Assembly (NCBI GenBank): GCA_018819135.1
Contig: JAHJQK010000034.1
Span: 1-55,336 of the forward strand
Length of the DNA stretch: 55,336 nucleotides
Direction of reading: 5' to 3'
Origin: Pseudomonadota bacterium
Lineage (GTDB): Bacteria > Desulfobacterota > SM23-61
Position numbers and translations under genes: made by a program. Positions within the stretch are counted from its first letter, which is position 1. Every line of letters begins with the position of its first letter. The notes under the pieces were generated by a model. That model had not been told where the DNA came from and did not search any database. It saw nothing but the letters and a program-made list of their open reading frames with translations. Below, in pieces: positions 52,097 through 55,336 of this stretch.

Positions 52097-55000
52097 TGAG
52101 AGTCGGGGATTTAATCGAAGTCCCGGAGATCAAAACAGTCATTCAGCTCAAAGACCTTCAGGATTCCCATCTGCGGCAAATGATCCTCCACTCCTTTGTA
52201 GTCACCGGGGAAGTGCAGGACAGCCTGGAGAGAATCCTGACTTCTTTCACCCAGCCGGAAGGGCGGGGAGTATTTCTGAAAGGCCATTTCGGCTCGGGCA
52301 AGTCTCATTTCCTCAGCATGCTCAGCCTTCTCCTGCGCCATGCCGAGTCCTGGGAGGTCCTCCGGGATCAGGCCCCGGCATTGGAAAATCTCCGGAAAAA
52401 TCTCCGCTCCCGCCGATTTCTCGTGGCGGAAATTTCCCTCATCCAGCACCGGTCCACGGAATTCCTGGAAGACATCTTCCTGCAGGAGATTTTTCGGGAA
52501 CTCTCCGCGCAGCTCCATGAACCCTTTGAAGGGACCGAGTCCCGCCAGGGAACTTTCGCGAAAATCCGGAAGACCATGCGGGATCTGGATTTTTCGGGAA
52601 TGGTCCTGCTGGTAGATGAACTCTCCGAATTTCTCCGGTCCAAGACCGACCTCCATGCTTACCATGAAGACATCCGCTTTCTTCAATACCTGGGAGAGGA
52701 GGCTTCTTCTTTCCCGCTGTGGGTCGTCGCCTCCCTGCAGGAATGGATCGAAGAGACCGGAGAGATCAACCAGGATACTTTCAATAAAATCAAAGACCGC
52801 TACCCCCTGCGCATCAGCCTGGGGCGTTCGCACATCGAAGAACTGGTTTCCCACCGGCTCATCCGCCACCGGGAAGGATCCGAGGGCCATATCCATGAAA
52901 TCTTCCAAGCGCTTAGGCGCTACTTCCCTTCTTTTCCGGTTGACGAAGCGCGGTTTTCCCAGCTCTATCCCATCCATCCGGCCACCATCACTCTTTTGGA
53001 CCGCCTTAAGCCCCTTTTTTCCGAACATCGGGGCATCGTAGATTTCATCCACTACCGGCTGAAAGGGGATGCGGAGCGCGGAATTCCCTCCTTCCTGGAC
53101 AGACCGGCCCAGGAGCTTTTAAGCCCGGCGCTTCTCTTCGATCATTTCATCCACCGCATCCGCGAGATGGCCGAAACCCAGCCTTTCGTGGAAAAAGTAT
53201 TCCACTATTACCAGGATGAAGTCCCGCAGATCTTCAAAGATCCGGATCAGCAGAAAGTAGCTCTGGACGCAGTAAAACTGCTGATCCTCTTTGCTATCTC
53301 CCCCGTGCGCAGCCGGTACACGGCCCGCCACATGGCCGAGATGATCCTCTTCCGGGTGACGGACCTGGAAGCGCTTATCAATTACCAGTACTTCCGCGAC
53401 ATCATCGAGCGCCTCATCAAGGAAAGTTCTTATCTGGCCGTATCTCCGGGAAAAGATACGTTGGATGACCAGTTCGCCATCGACCTGCGGGCCGACATTC
53501 CTGGTATCATCCGGCGCAAAATCCGGCAGGGGGCCGCCGAAATCAACGCCGGCGACCGCCGCCTTTTTGAGCGCCTGATTCCGCTGGCGGAATCGGCCCA
53601 CCTTCCTTTCACCGGGTGGGCGGAACAAAGGCAGCAGCGGGTCTCGGTTTTATGGGAATATACCCGCCGCGGCGGCTTAGTCCTACTCCGCCAGATCGAC
53701 GAGATTCCCCAGGCCGAAGCCGAAAGACTGGCCGAAGAGTGGAAGCGGGCCGAGGAAGACTTTTTCCTGGTGGTGGGCACAACTCACGGCGTGGACCGGC
53801 AGTACCAGCACCTGCGCCAGATCCTGCTGCCCTGGTCGCGGGAGAAACAACCAGGTACTTTTCTTTTCTGGGTTCCGGCTCCAATCGCCGGGGAAGATGA
53901 AGAATGGCAGAGAGAATTCCTGGCGGCCCTATTCCTCCTGGAACGCTACCGGGAAGACTCCTCCGAGAGCGGCCAGAGGGTCAGAGAATACCTTCAAGGT
54001 TTCTTAAACAGCGGGAAAAAAAGACTAGGGGAGATTCTGACCACGGCTTATTTCCATGGCTTTCTGCTCTGGGACGACCGACAAGTGGAAATTTCCACTT
54101 ATGGCTACCTCACCCAGGAAAAGTTTTTTGAAGAATTCGTCCCTCCCCTCCTGACCCGGAGGTTCCCCAAACACCACCGGGTTCATCCTTACCTGGAAGC
54201 TCTACCCCCCACCACCATCCCCGGGCTCCTGCGGGATTTTTTCGCCACCGGCACCGTGGAAATTGATGAGCGGGTGAAATTCGGCCTGCGCGCGGTCCTG
54301 GACGGGATTCTGAAACCCATGGGCTTGGTCAAAAAGAAAGGAAACCAGTACTCTCTGCAGGTAGACCCCCGGCACAACGAGCTGGCTGAGCATTTCCTCT
54401 CCTTTCTGGAAAAAGGGCCTCAATCTCCGGATACCCTCTACTGGACTTTCCGCAAAGGAGATTTCGGCCTTTTGAAGCATTCATTTGAAGTCCTAGTTCT
54501 GGCCTTGCTCTTTTCCGGCAATATCCTGGCCTACCAGGGACAGAGGAAGAAAAGCCTGGAGGATATTTCTCGGAACGGACTCCAGGGGATCACCACCCTG
54601 GGCAAGGGGGAGATCCTCAGCGAAGATCTCCGGGCCGCCATCCCCCTCCACCCCCTCGTTCCCGATAAGTTCCGCAAGGGGCCTTTTACCCTTCCTTCCC
54701 AGGAGGAGCTGTGGAATGACCTGAAGGCCCGCAAGGAAAGAGAGGTGGAATCCCTGCAGAACATCCTCCAGAGAATGCGCTGGGCCGCTTCTTTCCAGTC
54801 TTTCCGGAACCTGCCGTGGGATTCCCTGACCCAGGATGTAAAGGATGTTCTCACCCAGTGGGAAGAGGTGAAAGTAAGCTTTCCTCCCCGGGAAGGGCTG
54901 GAACGATTTTTATCGGCCGCCCTCCGGGATCCTTTTCTTCATGATAAGCTCCACCGCCTGGAAGAGCTGAAAGCTTTTTTTGACCATGCGGAACGAATCC

Positions 55001-55336
55001 TCTTTGTCTACCAGTATCTCAGCGACCCGCGGCTTTCCATCTCTGACCGCCCTGTTTATCAGACTTTGCGAGAGACGAGAGGTGCCCTCCTCGGCTTTTT
55101 CGATGCTGGGAGAATTTCTATCTCCCGGGAAGCGGTCCAGGACTTTCTGCAGCGGTTTCAGGATTTTCGGGAAAGATACATCCAGGTTTATGTCGCCGAG
55201 CACCGGAAGGCCCGCTCAGGAGACCAGTTCATCCCTTACGAGAAATTGCGCCAATCGCGGCGCTATCAGCTCCTTTCCCGCCTCGACCAGTTGGAGATGG
55301 TTTCCGTTCAACACAACCGGAGTTCGGTTGACCGGA
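52096..55336 (+). CDS. Large P-loop ATPase, DUF6079/BrxC/PglY-like (partial, runs off the window)
   Basis: From ATG 52096 an uninterrupted frame of 1080 codons reaches the right edge. The start MRVGDLIEVPEIKTVIQLKD is typical of DUF6079 proteins. Walker A is GHFGSGKSH at residues 63-71. Walker B LLVDELSEFL is at about 171-180. KIKDRYPLRISLGRSH and the following HPATITLLDRLKPLFSEHRG are also familiar from this group. Relatives of about 1200 residues are core ATPases of BREX (BrxC, PglY) and other phage-defence clusters. Translation is coupled to RecQ. The rest of the system lies beyond the window. Confidence 0.8.
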   Translation, partial: MRVGDLIEVPEIKTVIQLKDLQDSHLRQMILHSFVVTGEVQDSLERILTSFTQPEGRGVFLKGHFGSGKSHFLSMLSLLLRHAESWEVLRDQAPALENLRKNLRSRRFLVAEISLIQHRSTEFLEDIFLQEIFRELSAQLHEPFEGTESRQGTFAKIRKTMRDLDFSGMVLLVDELSEFLRSKTDLHAYHEDIRFLQYLGEEASSFPLWVVASLQEWIEETGEINQDTFNKIKDRYPLRISLGRSHIEELVSHRLIRHREGSEGHIHEIFQALRRYFPSFPVDEARFSQLYPIHPATITLLDRLKPLFSEHRGIVDFIHYRLKGDAERGIPSFLDRPAQELLSPALLFDHFIHRIREMAETQPFVEKVFHYYQDEVPQIFKDPDQQKVALDAVKLLILFAISPVRSRYTARHMAEMILFRVTDLEALINYQYFRDIIERLIKESSYLAVSPGKDTLDDQFAIDLRADIPGIIRRKIRQGAAEINAGDRRLFERLIPLAESAHLPFTGWAEQRQQRVSVLWEYTRRGGLVLLRQIDEIPQAEAERLAEEWKRAEEDFFLVVGTTHGVDRQYQHLRQILLPWSREKQPGTFLFWVPAPIAGEDEEWQREFLAALFLLERYREDSSESGQRVREYLQGFLNSGKKRLGEILTTAYFHGFLLWDDRQVEISTYGYLTQEKFFEEFVPPLLTRRFPKHHRVHPYLEALPPTTIPGLLRDFFATGTVEIDERVKFGLRAVLDGILKPMGLVKKKGNQYSLQVDPRHNELAEHFLSFLEKGPQSPDTLYWTFRKGDFGLLKHSFEVLVLALLFSGNILAYQGQRKKSLEDISRNGLQGITTLGKGEILSEDLRAAIPLHPLVPDKFRKGPFTLPSQEELWNDLKARKEREVESLQNILQRMRWAASFQSFRNLPWDSLTQDVKDVLTQWEEVKVSFPPREGLERFLSAALRDPFLHDKLHRLEELKAFFDHAERILFVYQYLSDPRLSISDRPVYQTLRETRGALLGFFDAGRISISREAVQDFLQRFQDFRERYIQVYVAEHRKARSGDQFIPYEKLRQSRRYQLLSRLDQLEMVSVQHNRSSVDR

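Noticed and set aside
1..55336. General reassignment of UGA to a sense codon
   Set aside because: Many genes end properly at TGA within ATGA overlaps (e.g. 8421, 10483, 24470, 52094), so UGA is a normal stop outside marked sites.
1..55336. CRISPR arrays
   Set aside because: No regularly spaced direct repeats were seen; the repeated motifs are palindromes and short tandem CTCTGTG units.

Overview
The window looks like a strictly anaerobic, Fe-S-rich bacterium of the Desulfobacterota (classical Deltaproteobacteria), perhaps syntrophic or sulfur-respiring. The signs are a 2-hydroxyacyl-CoA-dehydratase-like double-cubane protein with its activase, selenium-decoding genes, several MinD/NifX/IscU iron-sulfur genes, MetV/MetF, Hdr- and Dsr-like redox modules, NrfD/HybA membrane complexes and multihaem cytochromes. 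The taxonomy is inferred from gene content only; there is no rRNA here.

Layout. 1-2.3 kb: tail of an unknown gene, then a double-cubane protein and its ATPase. 2.3-7.8 kb: a UGA-decoding island, yedF - tRNA(UCA) - selB - cysS - selD - tRNA(GCA). Both tRNAs have long variable arms and carry U73, the cysteine discriminator. The cysteinyl-tRNA synthetase lacks the C-terminal anticodon-binding extension. selD contains an in-frame UGA followed by a SECIS-like hairpin. 8-13.8 kb: NifX-like proteins, two MinD-type ATPases with inserted ferredoxin domains, an IscU-like scaffold, Mrp and Gly/Arg/Met-rich small proteins. 13.8-19.7 kb: DUF169, radical SAM, FmdB zinc ribbon, metallo-beta-lactamase fold, methyltransferase, pyruvoyl arginine decarboxylase, DUF1847, MOSC and Fur. 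19.7-26.5 kb: an HdrC-PTS enzyme I fusion, IscU-like, MetV, a truncated MetF, a frameshifted HybA-like ferredoxin and an NrfD-hexahaem cytochrome fusion. 26.5-29.2 kb: two receiver proteins and a PAS histidine kinase. 29.6-34.5 kb: a cytochrome and, on the minus strand, an acyl-CoA ligase, a MoaD-like protein and a DsrM/DsrK-like pair. The DsrM-like gene has an in-frame UGA at codon 11, with a SECIS-like hairpin at almost the same distance as in selD. 34.5-44.6 kb: cell-surface sugar genes mixed with gene remnants (rlmD, DapA family, integron integrase, GT2, GT9). 44.8-49.6 kb: an EF-G paralogue, a UROD/MetE-like protein and a TPR protein. 49.7-55.3 kb: RecQ overlapping a large P-loop ATPase (DUF6079/BrxC/PglY-like) that runs off the window.

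The most interesting system is the UGA-decoding island: Sec-type machinery beside a truncated CysRS and two Sec-shaped tRNAs with cysteine identity elements, plus two genes that appear to use it. It may allow dual Cys/Sec reading of UGA. Other highlights are the HdrC-PtsI fusion, the RecQ-DUF6079 pair, three families of intergenic inverted repeats (some supplying the 3' ends of genes), and a run of genes truncated or internally deleted between 23 and 45 kb.
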